Positions 36,637 to 46,684 of a stretch of 64,000 bases of DNA are shown in pieces. Numbering within the stretch: position 1 is the stretch's first letter; each line of letters opens with the position of its first letter. This stretch comes from Porphyridium purpureum. Its lineage: Eukaryota; Rhodophyta; Bangiophyceae; Porphyridiales; Porphyridiaceae. The notes under the pieces are model-generated. The model was not told the origin of the DNA, searched no databases, and was given only the letters and a program-made list of their open reading frames with translations. The position numbers and the translations under genes were made by a program. The stretch spans positions 310,001-374,000 of the forward strand of contig VRMN01000004.1 of NCBI GenBank assembly GCA_008690995.1. The letters run 5' to 3'.

Positions 36637-39354
36637 GTGCACGTGACCACGGGACGCTTCCGCGCGGCCCGGAAAAGAACCGCAATGGACGCTGGCACGC
36701 GTATCTCTTCACGCGCGCATCTGCCCATCTACTCGATGCCCTTTTGGATTTGCAGAGGGCGTCATGGAACGCATCTGCGCGATCGAATCGCTGGCGGCGC
36801 GCCTCCCTCAGCGTTTTTGGTATGGGCTCCGGCTGGTGCTTGTGGACCTTTTCGACGTGCCGTGGATGTAATGATGGTGGAGCAGGAATCTTCCACTCCA
36901 TTGCCTCAGAGTATGGCTGTGCGAATGAACTTGAATCTAGAGGGCAAACAGAGTCGGAAAAGCAGACGGCGTGTAGTCGCGCTTGCGCCGCCAAGGATAG
37001 ACACCATGGAGGACAAGCTCTTAACGGAGCTTCTCGAGAGCCTCCGCACGATTCCAGATCATGTAGATTCGGTCCGCAAATACGGCAGTTCGAAAGCTGA
37101 GACAGCGCAGAACAAGCGAGCTGAAACCAATATAGGACTAGCGGAACGGAGGCCGCATTCGTCCAGCATGAGACGCACTCTTCCCGAAGTTATAGCCATC
37201 ACAACAGAGACGCAACAGCCTGCAAAAAGTCTGCAAAGCAGTGATGACCAAAAGTGGTTCCGGGGCATGCAAGAGGCCGTGCAAAGCCCGGCAACAGATG
37301 TTGCGCGGCTGTCCAAGCTGTTGCAAATATTGGTTGCCTTCTCGCGATGCTCCGCGCGACACGAAAGGTCGGTGAAGCACTTTTTGCGTCATACGAACTT
37401 TTTGGCGAGCTGGACAACGGCATACAGGCGCAAACTTGACGAAAGAGGATCATACGATGGTGCTGAAATCGCCGCGAGATCCTTGTCTCAAGTTATCCAT
37501 TGCTTTGGTGTATTGCGAGTGAATCCTGGAGCCGAATTTATGCTTTCTTGGTACCAAACGAGCGCTGCCACAGTTGGTCTGTGGGACACGCGCGGTCTTT
37601 CGAATGCATTATGGGCTTTGTCGCGAGTGAAGGCCCGACCATCGAAGCAGTTTTGCACATTATGGGTGAACGCCTTGTCCACCTCTCGACAGGCCATGAA
37701 CGCGCAGGAAGTGAGTCAGTGTATGTGGGCGGCTGCGCGACTCGGCACCAGTGGACCGCACACCGAGGCGCTCGTCTCGTTGTGCCTCGGCAGCATCGAC
37801 CGCTTGGTGAAGGCTCCGAGCACTGTCTTTCCCGCGCATGGCGGAGCAGATCTTGTACTTGTATCCAACGTTTTGTGGGCGCTGGCCAAGCTGAATACGA
37901 TGCCGAGCGAGGCAGCCTTGTTTGCTTTGGAAACGATCTTTTATCAGGAAGCTTCCAAATCGAGAAAGGAGAGGAAGAGCAGATATCAAGAAGTCGTAAA
38001 TGTTGCATGGGCATATGCCAAGCTTGGAGTGCGACCGCGCTCTGAAATTCTGAACCTTCTGGTTTCCACCATTGAAAGCCTGCTGTGCCAGATGAACGCG
38101 CACGGACTGTCTAGCGCGCTATACGCAATGGCTAAGCTTCGGGTCTCGCTTTCGGAAGGCGCTATTTGTGCCTCGCTCGTTCAGTTTCAGACTTTGCAGC
38201 CTAACTCATTTACAGGCCAGGCGCTGAGTATCACGCTTTGGGCGCTCGCGCACATGGACGTGAAGCTTGCACCAAGTATGCAGGATCGTGCCGACAATGC
38301 AGACGTTTTTTTGACGCATTGGTATCGGTGCTTTATGATGAAGATTAAGAGCATGAACACACAGTCACTTTCAAATATCATGTGGGCTTGGGCGCGCCTT
38401 GGATTGGTTCCTCCATCAGATGTGTTAGAAACGTGGTATAGTGTGTACGTCCGCGTGGGTGCGCGCACAGCATGCGCTCAAGAAGTCGCGAATGTAATAT
38501 ACGGAATTGCACGCCTGTCCCTTCGCCCACATATCTCCTTCATGCGCAGTTGGTACGCAAGTTTCGAGCGCGAAAGCATCAACATGGATGCGCAACAACT
38601 CTCCAATGTGATGTGGTCATTTGGACGCATGCAGCCCAGCAGGCTTCCCATGAAATTGCAGCGGCGGTGGTTCCAGGCATTTGGCTTGAAGCGAGCAGCC
38701 CATAAATCCCAGGGCCTGGCTAATTCGCTGTGGGCATTGGGCAGGATGGGAATCGTACCTGGAGATGGCTTCATGAAGGAGTGGTACAGTGCATTTGCCA
38801 TCCATTCCCGACGTGGTGCAGTTACCGGCCAGGAATTGTCCATGTCGCTGTGGGCTTTTGCCAAACTACGCATAGTTCCCGAGGAAGACTTTCTGGCCGA
38901 GTGGATGCGTTGCTTTATCGAGCACCCAGACATATTCAGTGCACAAGACGTTGCTCTGGCACTGTGGTCACTCGCGAGACTAGATCTTATACCCTCGGAC
39001 AAGTTCATGGTGAGTTGGTACTCGCGCTTTTACGCACAAGCGCATAAATTGAATGGACAGGAGTTGGCGAACATTCTGTGGGCGTTCGGACGGCTCGAAA
39101 TGCAGCCGACACGGCCGTTCCTCAACATGTGGTACGACAGTTTTGCACGGGAGAGCGGTCAAATCGATTACCTGTCGCTGACGAATGCGTTGGAGGCGTT
39201 TTCGAAGCTTCACGTGCAGCCGAACGAAAAGTTTCTGAAGCACTGGCTGAAGGCCTTTAAGCGCGAGATAGTGTCGGCTCCAAAGGACTACCTGCAGCTG
39301 TACAATACGTGGGCTTTGGAGAAGTTCGGCACGTTGGTGCGTGCCATGAAGTAG
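36637..39354 (+). CDS. Octotricopeptide-like (OPR) helical-repeat protein, probably organellar RNA factor
   Basis: 905 aa. From about residue 275 to the end there are some 15 degenerate repeats of 35-45 residues around a core of the form SN.LWALARL.. P ..F...WY. Examples: LSNALWALSRV, LSNIMWAWARLGLVPPS, VANVIYGIARLSLRP, LSNVMWSFGRM, LANSLWALGRMGIVP, LANILWAFGRLEMQP. This is the pattern of OPR or OPR-related repeats such as Tbc2, which bind organelle RNA and control its stability or translation. A C-terminal RAP domain is not visible. The Arg-rich N-terminus (1-80) suits an organelle transit peptide. Later ATGs exist at ~36870. Target RNA unknown. Confidence 0.75.
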   Translation: MHVTTGRFRAARKRTAMDAGTRISSRAHLPIYSMPFWICRGRHGTHLRDRIAGGAPPSAFLVWAPAGACGPFRRAVDVMMVEQESSTPLPQSMAVRMNLNLEGKQSRKSRRRVVALAPPRIDTMEDKLLTELLESLRTIPDHVDSVRKYGSSKAETAQNKRAETNIGLAERRPHSSSMRRTLPEVIAITTETQQPAKSLQSSDDQKWFRGMQEAVQSPATDVARLSKLLQILVAFSRCSARHERSVKHFLRHTNFLASWTTAYRRKLDERGSYDGAEIAARSLSQVIHCFGVLRVNPGAEFMLSWYQTSAATVGLWDTRGLSNALWALSRVKARPSKQFCTLWVNALSTSRQAMNAQEVSQCMWAAARLGTSGPHTEALVSLCLGSIDRLVKAPSTVFPAHGGADLVLVSNVLWALAKLNTMPSEAALFALETIFYQEASKSRKERKSRYQEVVNVAWAYAKLGVRPRSEILNLLVSTIESLLCQMNAHGLSSALYAMAKLRVSLSEGAICASLVQFQTLQPNSFTGQALSITLWALAHMDVKLAPSMQDRADNADVFLTHWYRCFMMKIKSMNTQSLSNIMWAWARLGLVPPSDVLETWYSVYVRVGARTACAQEVANVIYGIARLSLRPHISFMRSWYASFERESINMDAQQLSNVMWSFGRMQPSRLPMKLQRRWFQAFGLKRAAHKSQGLANSLWALGRMGIVPGDGFMKEWYSAFAIHSRRGAVTGQELSMSLWAFAKLRIVPEEDFLAEWMRCFIEHPDIFSAQDVALALWSLARLDLIPSDKFMVSWYSRFYAQAHKLNGQELANILWAFGRLEMQPTRPFLNMWYDSFARESGQIDYLSLTNALEAFSKLHVQPNEKFLKHWLKAFKREIVSAPKDYLQLYNTWALEKFGTLVRAMK

Positions 39355-39465
39355 TACTACGAGCCACAAAAAAAAAAGTATGCTTTCTTGTTTTCTTTGT
39401 TTCTTTCCTTTCTTCTTGGTTTTTCGTTTCCGAATGGTTTTCAAGCCCGTGCACAGGACAGGGTT

Positions 39466-40818
39466 TCAAAATAAGCGCTGTGTAATCCGCATTGCCGTGA
39501 CAGATGGTACACCAGCCTCACCTGTTAAGAATGCCTTGAATGCATTTCTGTCGGCGAGTTCGACCGCAAGCCCTTCCAAATCCTCGACGCATTCAATGTC
39601 GGCGCCTGCAAGCTTGTCCACTGTTTCTTTGATTTTGGCATCTGACTTGCCGGGGAGCGTGTCTGCCATGAATTTGAGCATCATGGGAGCACCGCCACCG
39701 TGATACACTGAAAGCGCAGCGAGTTTAACTGACAAGTCGCCGGTTCCGTCGCTCCCAAGCGACTTCATACTCTCGCTTGCCGCAACCCCCATACCCACCA
39801 CTTGGGGCACACCCGAGTGCGACTGTCCGCGCTTAATTTCTGAGGGCATGGGTATCTCGCCGGTCTTGAGTGACTGCGCACTATGTCGGTTCGTCATGTT
39901 TGCTTGGGTCGCTGCCGGCGCTGACGCGGCGGACGGGAGCGGTGGTACTTTTGACGGTGCGGCGCTTGACACCGCGGCGTTCGTTGAGCCGTTTTCACCT
40001 GTCGGTTTCGGAATCCAGTTGTGCTGTCGCGCTTCTCGGACAGTTATTCGCTTGTGCTGGTCCTTTTCTAACAGACGAGAGATGAGATCCATAGCCATGG
40101 GATCCATTGACTTGGGGTATTTGACTGGCGCACTTTGAATCAGTTTGGTGAGCGCGGCCATATCTTCAGACTCGAAAGGTAATCGCCCCACAAGCATGAG
40201 ATACAGCAGGATGCCACAGCTCCACGCGTCGACTTTCTCGCCGTTGTAACCGGTTGTGGAGTTTGAAAGCACCTCTGGCGCACAGTAGTACAGGGTACCG
40301 CACGCGGTGTAGAGAAGCGCATTCGGGTTTCCTGCTTCATTGACGAGCCCCGTCATGGCGGACATGCCAAAGTCTGTAATTTTGACATTGCTGGTGGCGT
40401 CGAGCAGAATGTTTTCCGGCTTGAGGTCGCGGTGGTAAATCCCCTGCTCGTGGCAGTACGCCACGCCATGGACGAGCTGGCCAAATATATGTTTTGCGTC
40501 TCTCTCGGTGAGATGCCCGCGCTTCCGCAGCAGCTCGTACAGCTCGTCGCCCTTGACCAGATCCATCACGATAAACAGCGATGCCTTTGAGATGAGCACC
40601 TCATGGAAATTCACAATGTTGGGGTGGTGCAGCTGCCGCATGATCGAGATCTCGCGCTTCACGTTCGCGGCCATCGAGTTGGCCGCGATTTCCTTCTTCT
40701 CAATAATCTTGACCGCATACTGCACGCCGGTCTCGGTGTGCTTGCCCAGCTTCACCTTGCCGAATGCGCCTTGCCCCAGCGTCTCCCCGATCAAGTACTT
40801 GCCCACCTTGACCGGCAT
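39466..40818 (-). CDS. CAMK-like (SnRK/CIPK-type) serine/threonine protein kinase
   Basis: 450 aa from MPVKVGKYLIGETLGQGAFG at 40818; the open frame upstream is only Gly/Arg-rich purine leader. Kinase domain ~7-265: GQGAFGKV loop, Lys37 in YAVKIIEKK, HHPNI, YHRDLKPENILL, DFGMSAM, GTLYYCAPEVL and DAWSCGILLYLMLVGRLPF. The pattern is that of SnRK3/CIPK and AMPK relatives. No NAF/FISL motif or kinase-associated domain is seen in the Ser/Pro/Ala-rich linker. The last ~75 residues (GGGAPMMLKFMADTLPGKSD to the end) form a small helical domain that I do not recognise. A calcium or energy signalling role is inferred from family only. Confidence 0.88.
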   Translation of the reverse strand: MPVKVGKYLIGETLGQGAFGKVKLGKHTETGVQYAVKIIEKKEIAANSMAANVKREISIMRQLHHPNIVNFHEVLISKASLFIVMDLVKGDELYELLRKRGHLTERDAKHIFGQLVHGVAYCHEQGIYHRDLKPENILLDATSNVKITDFGMSAMTGLVNEAGNPNALLYTACGTLYYCAPEVLSNSTTGYNGEKVDAWSCGILLYLMLVGRLPFESEDMAALTKLIQSAPVKYPKSMDPMAMDLISRLLEKDQHKRITVREARQHNWIPKPTGENGSTNAAVSSAAPSKVPPLPSAASAPAATQANMTNRHSAQSLKTGEIPMPSEIKRGQSHSGVPQVVGMGVAASESMKSLGSDGTGDLSVKLAALSVYHGGGAPMMLKFMADTLPGKSDAKIKETVDKLAGADIECVEDLEGLAVELADRNAFKAFLTGEAGVPSVTAMRITQRLF

Positions 40819-41194
40819 ATTCGCGTCCCCACCGTCCACCCCTCCACCACCACCTCTCCACCCCCCACCCCTTCCCCCCCACCTTCTCTCCTCCCCCTGT
40901 CTCTCCCTCTCCCGCGCTGTGTCGCCACGTTCCTCTTGGCCCAAACCTTCGCGCCCCGCCACCGAGAAGGCGCGTCCAAAAATGAGACACAGGTGCCATT
41001 TTCATAGACGCGTGTTTCCATGTAACAAGCGTGCACTGTACTTGGTAGGTACAGTGTCCATGAGGTGCGGTGCAATAGCGGTTTACCGTGGGATGAGTCG
41101 TTACCCGGGGTGTGCACGTATGTGTGTGTGTGTGCATCGGTGTTGAACAGGTACATTGCGTGGGTATGGATGGATAGATAGAACGGCGCGTGGT
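40819..41194. promoter_or_regulatory. Kinase upstream region with CACTGTAC palindrome
   Basis: CACTGTAC (41034-41041) and GTACAGTG (41049-41056) form a perfect 8-bp inverted repeat with a 7-bp spacer, 216 bp before the kinase ATG and ~140 bp from the 3' end of MoaA. TCCATGAGG follows at once. No gene seen. Confidence 0.6.
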
Positions 41195-42481
41195 TTAGCC
41201 TCCGATAGAGATCATCGGGCGGTTCGGTTGCAAGGCGAGCTCATGCCGGTCCTTGGACCCGCCCAGCGCAAAGTGCTTGCGCTTCACAGACGCCGAAATC
41301 AGCGACACGAGATCGTCGTCCGACGCGCCGCCGCGCATCGCGTCACGCAGAGATACCTCCGCCTTCCCAAACAGACACACTTTCAGGTTGCCGTCCGCCG
41401 TCAGACGAAGCCGCGTGCACCCGCCGCAAAAGTTCTCGCTCATCGACGATATGAAGCCCATGCGGCCCGAAAAGCCGTCCAGCGTATAGGTCTTTGCCGT
41501 CTGGTGCTCCCACAACGCGCCGGGCTTCGCCGGGTCGGGCGTGAACGCACGGCGGAGCGGAAGCCCAAACTCGCGCTCAATGAGCGCCTTCATCTCCTCG
41601 TACGGAAAGAATTTCGGCTCGTTCCACTTGTTGCCGTCGAATGGCATGTACTCAATGAACCGGATTTCGAGGCGCGGTTGCTTCTCCAGCAGCCGCACAA
41701 AGCTACAGATCTCATCCTCGTTCGTGCCGCGCATCACCACTGCATTCACCTTGACAGGTGAGAACTCTGGCATCGAGAGGGCCGCGTGAATGCTTTCAAG
41801 CACCTTGTGCAGGCCAGGCCGCCGCGTTATTCGCTCGAAGCGCTCAGGGATTAGCGTGTCCAGAGAAATGTTCAGCTTATTCACACCACTCGCCGCCAGC
41901 TCCGGCAGCCGCCGCCGCAGCGCAATGCCATTCGTGGTGATTCCGAATGACCGGATCTGAGGCCGCTTACCTATGCGACGAGCAATGTCGTCAAAGTCTT
42001 TCCTCACAGTCGGCTCACCGCCCGTCAAACGAACTTTGTGGACGCCGAGCGACACAAATAAGTCCACGAGCCGATCTATTTCGGACGCGGTGAGCAGCTT
42101 TTCCGAAGGCGTCAGAGGCACGCCTTCCTCCGGCATACAATACAGGCATCGCAAATTGCACCTCTCGGTCAAAGATATGCGCAGGTATGTATGCGTCCGT
42201 CCAAACCCATCCACAAGCGCGTCGTGTACAGCCGGCTCCTTGCGAGAAGTTTCTCGTTTTCTCGCCCGCTCCAACGCTGGTACCGCATCTTCGACTCCCG
42301 CACCTCCTCGCTCCCTGTGCGCACTGGCGGACTGCAGCATACTTGTCCCGCCAAAGGCACTGGTTGCTGCCTGTGTCACCAGCTCCGTGTCACTTTGCGC
42401 TTGCGACACGCACGCCCGAGTCCATGCGGGAACTGCCGCGCGTCTCGCCACCGCGCCGGCGCGACACGCGCGCCATAACAT
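41195..42481 (-). CDS. CNX2: GTP 3',8-cyclase (MoaA/CNX2), molybdenum cofactor synthesis
   Basis: 428 aa radical-SAM enzyme catalysing the first step of molybdopterin synthesis with MOCS1B/MoaC. The radical-SAM cluster is Cys108, Cys112 and Cys115 in TERCNLRCLYC. RLTGGEPTVRKD follows. The C-terminal second Fe-S cluster is in NFCGGCTRLRLTADGNLKVCL. The protein ends ISIGG; the terminal Gly-Gly is essential in the family. The start at 42481 (MLWRACRAGAVARRAAVPAW) gives a textbook mitochondrial presequence, matching CNX2 location in plants. It requires SAM; SAM synthetase lies 3 kb away, probably by chance. Confidence 0.95.
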   Translation of the reverse strand: MLWRACRAGAVARRAAVPAWTRACVSQAQSDTELVTQAATSAFGGTSMLQSASAHRERGGAGVEDAVPALERARKRETSRKEPAVHDALVDGFGRTHTYLRISLTERCNLRCLYCMPEEGVPLTPSEKLLTASEIDRLVDLFVSLGVHKVRLTGGEPTVRKDFDDIARRIGKRPQIRSFGITTNGIALRRRLPELAASGVNKLNISLDTLIPERFERITRRPGLHKVLESIHAALSMPEFSPVKVNAVVMRGTNEDEICSFVRLLEKQPRLEIRFIEYMPFDGNKWNEPKFFPYEEMKALIEREFGLPLRRAFTPDPAKPGALWEHQTAKTYTLDGFSGRMGFISSMSENFCGGCTRLRLTADGNLKVCLFGKAEVSLRDAMRGGASDDDLVSLISASVKRKHFALGGSKDRHELALQPNRPMISIGG

Positions 42482-42892
42482 GTTTTCACCTGCGACCGCC
42501 TCCCGCTCTGAGAAAGAGGACGACTGACGCAGACCAAGACGATGGCGATGAGAATGATCAGCGCCGCGCTCTCTCCTTGCACTCGGACCAGCGACACGTC
42601 GTCGAGCGCCGCCAAGCCAGCCGTCCACAGGGCCAAACCATCGCGGGATGCGTTTTCCGCGTCTCGCGTTTTTCAGACCTGACGGAGTTCAGTTGAGAGG
42701 TACAGCACATCCAGCTCGAGACGCTTGACATTGCGGAGCAGAAGCGCCCGGAGTAGCCGCAGCGCACGTGACCATGCTTCATCGATTCGAGCCGGAATGT
42801 GCAATTGTCGCAGACGCAGCCGAGCTCGTGGCCGAGAATTGGCAAGTCGAGGTAGGAGAGGGGTGCACTTTAGCGAAGCCGGACTTTGCTGA
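42482..42892. other. Spacer between MoaA and Raf-like kinase, no gene seen
   Basis: 411 bp, upstream of MoaA and downstream of the kinase, both minus strand. Contains GTACAGCA near 42699 but no exact octamer. Opposite-strand frames here are shadows of MoaA. Confidence 0.5.
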
Positions 42893-44203
42893 TTAACCCC
42901 AAATGCGCTTGATGAGCCCACCGGCTGCTGACTTGTGAATGTTGTGGTCTGCAAGAATAATCTCGAGCCGGGCACATACGTCCACAAACGGCGGGCGTTT
43001 TGACGGTTCCTCATGCCAACACTGCTCCATCAGCGTTCGGAATTCTGGGTTAGGGCTGGTTGGGATTTTCGGCCGCAGCGCGTTCTTGGCCACACCTTTG
43101 GCCACTTGCAACGGGGTCAGCAGGTACGGATTCTCGCTACCGTACATCAAGTTCCACATCATGATACCAAACGAGTACACGTCGCACGACTCATTGTATG
43201 GCTCGTACTTGAGCACTTCCGGTGCCATCCACAAGTACGTACCTGTTTCGCCTGTCATGACGCCACTGGTTTTCCCACCCATCATGACTTTGCTCAGCCC
43301 CCAGTCGGCTACTTTGGGCTCCCCGTGCTTGGAGATGAGCACATTGGAAGGCTTGAGGTCACGGTGGATCACGCCGCGCGCGTGTGCGAAAGCCATGCCT
43401 CTGGCAATCCCAAGTGACATCTGCAGTACGAGCGTAAACGACGTGGAGCACTTCTTCACGTCCAGCGTGCCCTTCTCCGCGTACTCAAACACAAGCGCGC
43501 GTCTCGTGGAAATCATGGGCGCCTTTCCGAGCTCAACTGTGCAGCTCGCAGATGCTATGCTGCTGCTCGAGTACACGACGCCAAGCAGCGCAATAATGTT
43601 CGGGTGACGCAGCCTGTACATGCAGCATACTTCTCTCCATACGTCAATTTCGATGCGCGACGCCAGTGCTGGATCACTGCTCTCCAGCTCCTCGCGGCTC
43701 TTGATCATTTTGACGGCGCATTCCGAACCGTAAAGCAGTGCCTTGTACACGTTTGCCGTTGTACCACCGCGCAAGGCTTTGGCGAACGTGAGCTCTTGCG
43801 GGTCGCAGTACAGGCCCGCGCGGCGCAGCCACTGCTCACGCTGTGCCTCAATGTGACGATCCGGTAGCGCGAGATCAACGGTGTTGTCAATGATACCATC
43901 GTCCAGTTGCTCAAGCACATCCGACGCCTGCTCACCGTGCTGTTCGGCATTCGCAAGCTTTGCCAGTTCCCGGAGCCTAGCGCGGATGATCGCGGTGTAC
44001 TCTTCTGCCGCTACCATCTCATCATCGCGCACCTCTAGCCGCGCCTGCAGCTCATTGTTTTCCGCGCGCAGTTGAAAGATGGTCGCCTCTTGGTCGGCAA
44101 CGATGTCGCTTAGCGCTGCAATACGCTCGGCCTTTATGTCGATACCCCCAGAAGCTGGCGCCTCGATGCGCTCGCGTTCAAGTGGTGCCGCATCCGTGTC
44201 CAT
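42893..44203 (-). CDS. Raf/TKL-like protein kinase with N-terminal coiled coil
   Basis: 436 aa. Residues ~22-100 form a coiled coil (IAALSDIVADQEATIFQLRA and on), likely for dimerisation. The kinase domain starts at LTFAKALRGGTTANVYKALL; the ATP Lys165 is in CAVKMIK, HRDLKPSN includes catalytic Asp282, and GTYLWMAPEVL with DVYSFGIMMWNLM marks the tyrosine-kinase-like/Raf-like class, as in plant MAPKKK Raf groups. The metal-binding DFG is DWG here (Asp300 kept), a variation reported in some active kinases. The glycine loop is weak (LRGGTTANVY). No sensor domain is visible. Confidence 0.88.
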   Translation of the reverse strand: MDTDAAPLERERIEAPASGGIDIKAERIAALSDIVADQEATIFQLRAENNELQARLEVRDDEMVAAEEYTAIIRARLRELAKLANAEQHGEQASDVLEQLDDGIIDNTVDLALPDRHIEAQREQWLRRAGLYCDPQELTFAKALRGGTTANVYKALLYGSECAVKMIKSREELESSDPALASRIEIDVWREVCCMYRLRHPNIIALLGVVYSSSSIASASCTVELGKAPMISTRRALVFEYAEKGTLDVKKCSTSFTLVLQMSLGIARGMAFAHARGVIHRDLKPSNVLISKHGEPKVADWGLSKVMMGGKTSGVMTGETGTYLWMAPEVLKYEPYNESCDVYSFGIMMWNLMYGSENPYLLTPLQVAKGVAKNALRPKIPTSPNPEFRTLMEQCWHEEPSKRPPFVDVCARLEIILADHNIHKSAAGGLIKRIWG

Positions 44204-44598
44204 CCGATGAGTCTAGCGTCTGTGTGTCTGTTGGTCAATCTCTACCATTCCGTTCGTGGATTATGACAGACACACGTGCAACCAGCTAAAAGTGGAAGAA
44301 CAAAATAGCAAACACGAAACCCAGAAAAAACAAAAAGGGCAACGACTTGCAGGAAGGTTAGCCCGTGCGTCTTTTAGTTTGCCGTCTCGTCCAAACATGA
44401 TGGGTCATTCTGCCGTCAGCGCAAATAATCAAAGCCTGGATGCTGTGTCTATCTACTGTGAGGGCTACCTGCGTCGATTGGCCGTGTAAAGAGCGGGTCA
44501 CGTCCAGTTCACCTCGTCTCTTTTTTCTTCCGCGTTCCGCCTCTGCAGGCGTCATATGCAAATGACTTTTGCGACACTTGTGTTTTCAGGACTGGTGT
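44204..44598. other. Spacer upstream of the Raf-like kinase, no gene seen
   Basis: 395 bp between the SAM synthetase tail and the kinase start, both minus strand. No motif array or RNA recognised. Confidence 0.5.
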
Positions 44599-45762
44599 CT
44601 ACATCTTGAGCGTCTTGGGTTGCTCCCACGTGAAGTCAGGATCGTTGCGCCCAAAGTGGCCGTACGCGGCGGTCTTTGAGTAAATGGGGCGCAGCAGGTC
44701 GAGCTCTCGGATGATGACACCTGGGCGCAGATCAAAGTTGTTGCGAACAATTTCCAGCAGGTCGGCGTCGGTCTTGCCATTCTTGACTGTCCCGTACGAA
44801 TCTACAAAGAGCGAGGTTGGTTCGGCAATACCAATGCCGTACGAAACCTGGAAAAGGCAGCGATCGCACAGCCCTGCTGCGACCAGCGACTTGGCGACCC
44901 AGCGGGCGGCGTATGCGGCCGAGCGGTCCACCTTGGTTGGATCCTTTCCAGAGAACGCGCCACCACCGTGCGCTCCCCACCCTCCGTACGTGTCGATGAT
45001 GATCTTGCGGCCCGTGAGACCGGCATCACCTTCCGGGCCGCCAATCACAAAGCGTCCTGACGGGTTGAGGTGGTACTTCGTCTCTGGAGTCAAGTACTGC
45101 TCTGGGATTACCGACTTGATGACCTTTTCCATAAGGTCCGCGCGGATGACCTCGTTGGACACATCGTCGCTGTGCTGGGTCGAAATGACCACGGCAACAA
45201 CGCGCAGGGGTTTCAGTCTGCCGTTCGCGTCCTTCTCATACTCCATGGTGACCTGAGTCTTTCCATCTGGGCGCACCCACGGTAAGATGCCCTCCTTGCG
45301 CACCTCTGTCAAGCGGTAGCCGAGCTTGGTCGCGAATACGTGGGTGAGTGGCATGAGCTCTTCTGACTCGTTGGTGGCGTAGCCAAACATGTGTCCCTGA
45401 TCGCCGGCGCCGACATCCTCCGAGGTGCGTCCGACGTGCACGCCGCCAGCGATTTCAGGCGACTGGTCGTGAATTTCCTGCAGCACGCGGCAGGTCTTGT
45501 AGTCGAGTCCCTTCTTCTCATCATCAAACCCAATCTTCTGCACGGCCGCGCGCACGACGGCCTCGTAATCAACCTTTGCGGCGGTGGTGATCTCGCCAAA
45601 CGCCATGACCATGCCTGTCTTTGTGGCGGCCTCGCACGCGACCTTGCTCCACTTGTCCTGCGCCAAGCACGCGTCCAGCACGGCGTCACTCACCTGGTCA
45701 CACAACTTATCCGGGTGGCCTTCATTGACCGACTCGGACGTGAACATAAACCGCTGCGCCAT
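44599..45762 (-). CDS. SAMS: S-adenosylmethionine synthetase
   Basis: 387 aa. Makes SAM from methionine and ATP. Signatures in order: [20 protein letters not shown] at the N-terminus, [12 protein letters not shown] (the ATP signature hexapeptide region), [39 protein letters not shown] (the P-loop-like nonapeptide), and a C-terminus ending [10 protein letters not shown]. Length is typical for plants and animals. No targeting sequence, so cytosolic. It is head to head with SAH hydrolase across a 922-bp promoter rich in repeats. Confidence 0.98.
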   Translation of the reverse strand: MAQRFMFTSESVNEGHPDKLCDQVSDAVLDACLAQDKWSKVACEAATKTGMVMAFGEITTAAKVDYEAVVRAAVQKIGFDDEKKGLDYKTCRVLQEIHDQSPEIAGGVHVGRTSEDVGAGDQGHMFGYATNESEELMPLTHVFATKLGYRLTEVRKEGILPWVRPDGKTQVTMEYEKDANGRLKPLRVVAVVISTQHSDDVSNEVIRADLMEKVIKSVIPEQYLTPETKYHLNPSGRFVIGGPEGDAGLTGRKIIIDTYGGWGAHGGGAFSGKDPTKVDRSAAYAARWVAKSLVAAGLCDRCLFQVSYGIGIAEPTSLFVDSYGTVKNGKTDADLLEIVRNNFDLRPGVIIRELDLLRPIYSKTAAYGHFGRNDPDFTWEQPKTLKM

Positions 45763-46557
45763 CCTTCCAACCCACTCTCAGCTTTACCTTCCGCTTCGCT
45801 TCTCCCTCTTCTCCGCGTTCTCGTCGCGCTCAGTCTCTCCCTGGCTCTTACCCCGTCCACCTTCTTTCAACCTTCCCCAGCTTCCTTCTGTGGCCCTCCG
45901 CCTCTTCACGGCCGGTAACCCTCCGAAAATCACCACCGACCATCGATTTCTTATGCTCCGCGCACGTCGCTATCAAACCAGGCGCGTTTTATCAGAATCA
46001 GAGCCGTACCGCACCGCCATTCTAAAACTAGCCGGATCAGGCTCAGGATTAGGCTCACTCACCACAATAACAAAACACGCGTCCGCTGTCGATCCACGCG
46101 CGCCGGCACCGCGCCATACCAAAACAGGGCCGATCTGGCAGCAAAGTTCCGCACTGTACCCTGTGCGGCACACGCACCGCCCACTCCGCGCGCGCGCGTG
46201 TCCACGTGCGGTCAACGCGCGTTCTCGCCGCCGCGTCGGATCGTCGATTTACACAGAGCGGCGGTTCTACACTGATCCGTGGCCGCATGTTCAGCGGGTG
46301 TTCAGCGGGTGTTCAGCGGTTGTTCAGCGGGTGTTCAGCGGTTGTTCAGCGGTTGTTCAGCGGTTGTTCAACGGTTGTACAGCGATTGTACAGTGGGTGT
46401 TCGAAGGGGGTTCAGTGTTGATGAAGTACGGTTCCGGCCGGTGTCCTGTGTGTGTTTGTTGAGGTGGATCGCTCTAAATCGTACAAGGAGGCGGTCGTGT
46501 GATAAGGAGGAAGAACAAGACTCTGAGCGGGTAGGTGGAGGGAGAGAGAGAGAAAGA

Positions 46558-46602
<45 letters not shown>

Positions 46603-46684
46603 AGAAGGAGAAGCGAGTGAGTGAGGGAGAGCAGGTGTAGTTTGGAGCAGGAAAAGGAGAGGCAGCGCGCGGAGAGAAAGGAAG
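45763..46684. promoter_or_regulatory. Shared SAM synthetase / SAH hydrolase promoter
   Basis: Toward SAM synthetase: a 12-bp direct repeat GGATCAGGCTCA/GGATTAGGCTCA (46034-46057) and CACTGTAC at 46152-46159, 390 bp from its ATG. Toward SAH hydrolase: an 11-bp tandem array (46289-46398) ending in GTACAGTG at 46388-46395, then a GA run at 46540-46617 in the leader. No gene seen. Confidence 0.65.
46289..46398 (+). repeat. 11-bp minisatellite, ten units (GTTCAGCGGKT)
   Basis: Ten head-to-tail 11-bp units in perfect register. Units 1-7 are GTTCAGCGGGT or GTTCAGCGGTT. Unit 8 is GTTCAACGGTT, unit 9 GTACAGCGATT and unit 10 GTACAGTGGGT. The gene-proximal units therefore grade into GTACAGTG, the octamer found in other promoters here. 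The array lies 287-396 bp before the SAH hydrolase ATG. Confidence 0.9.
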
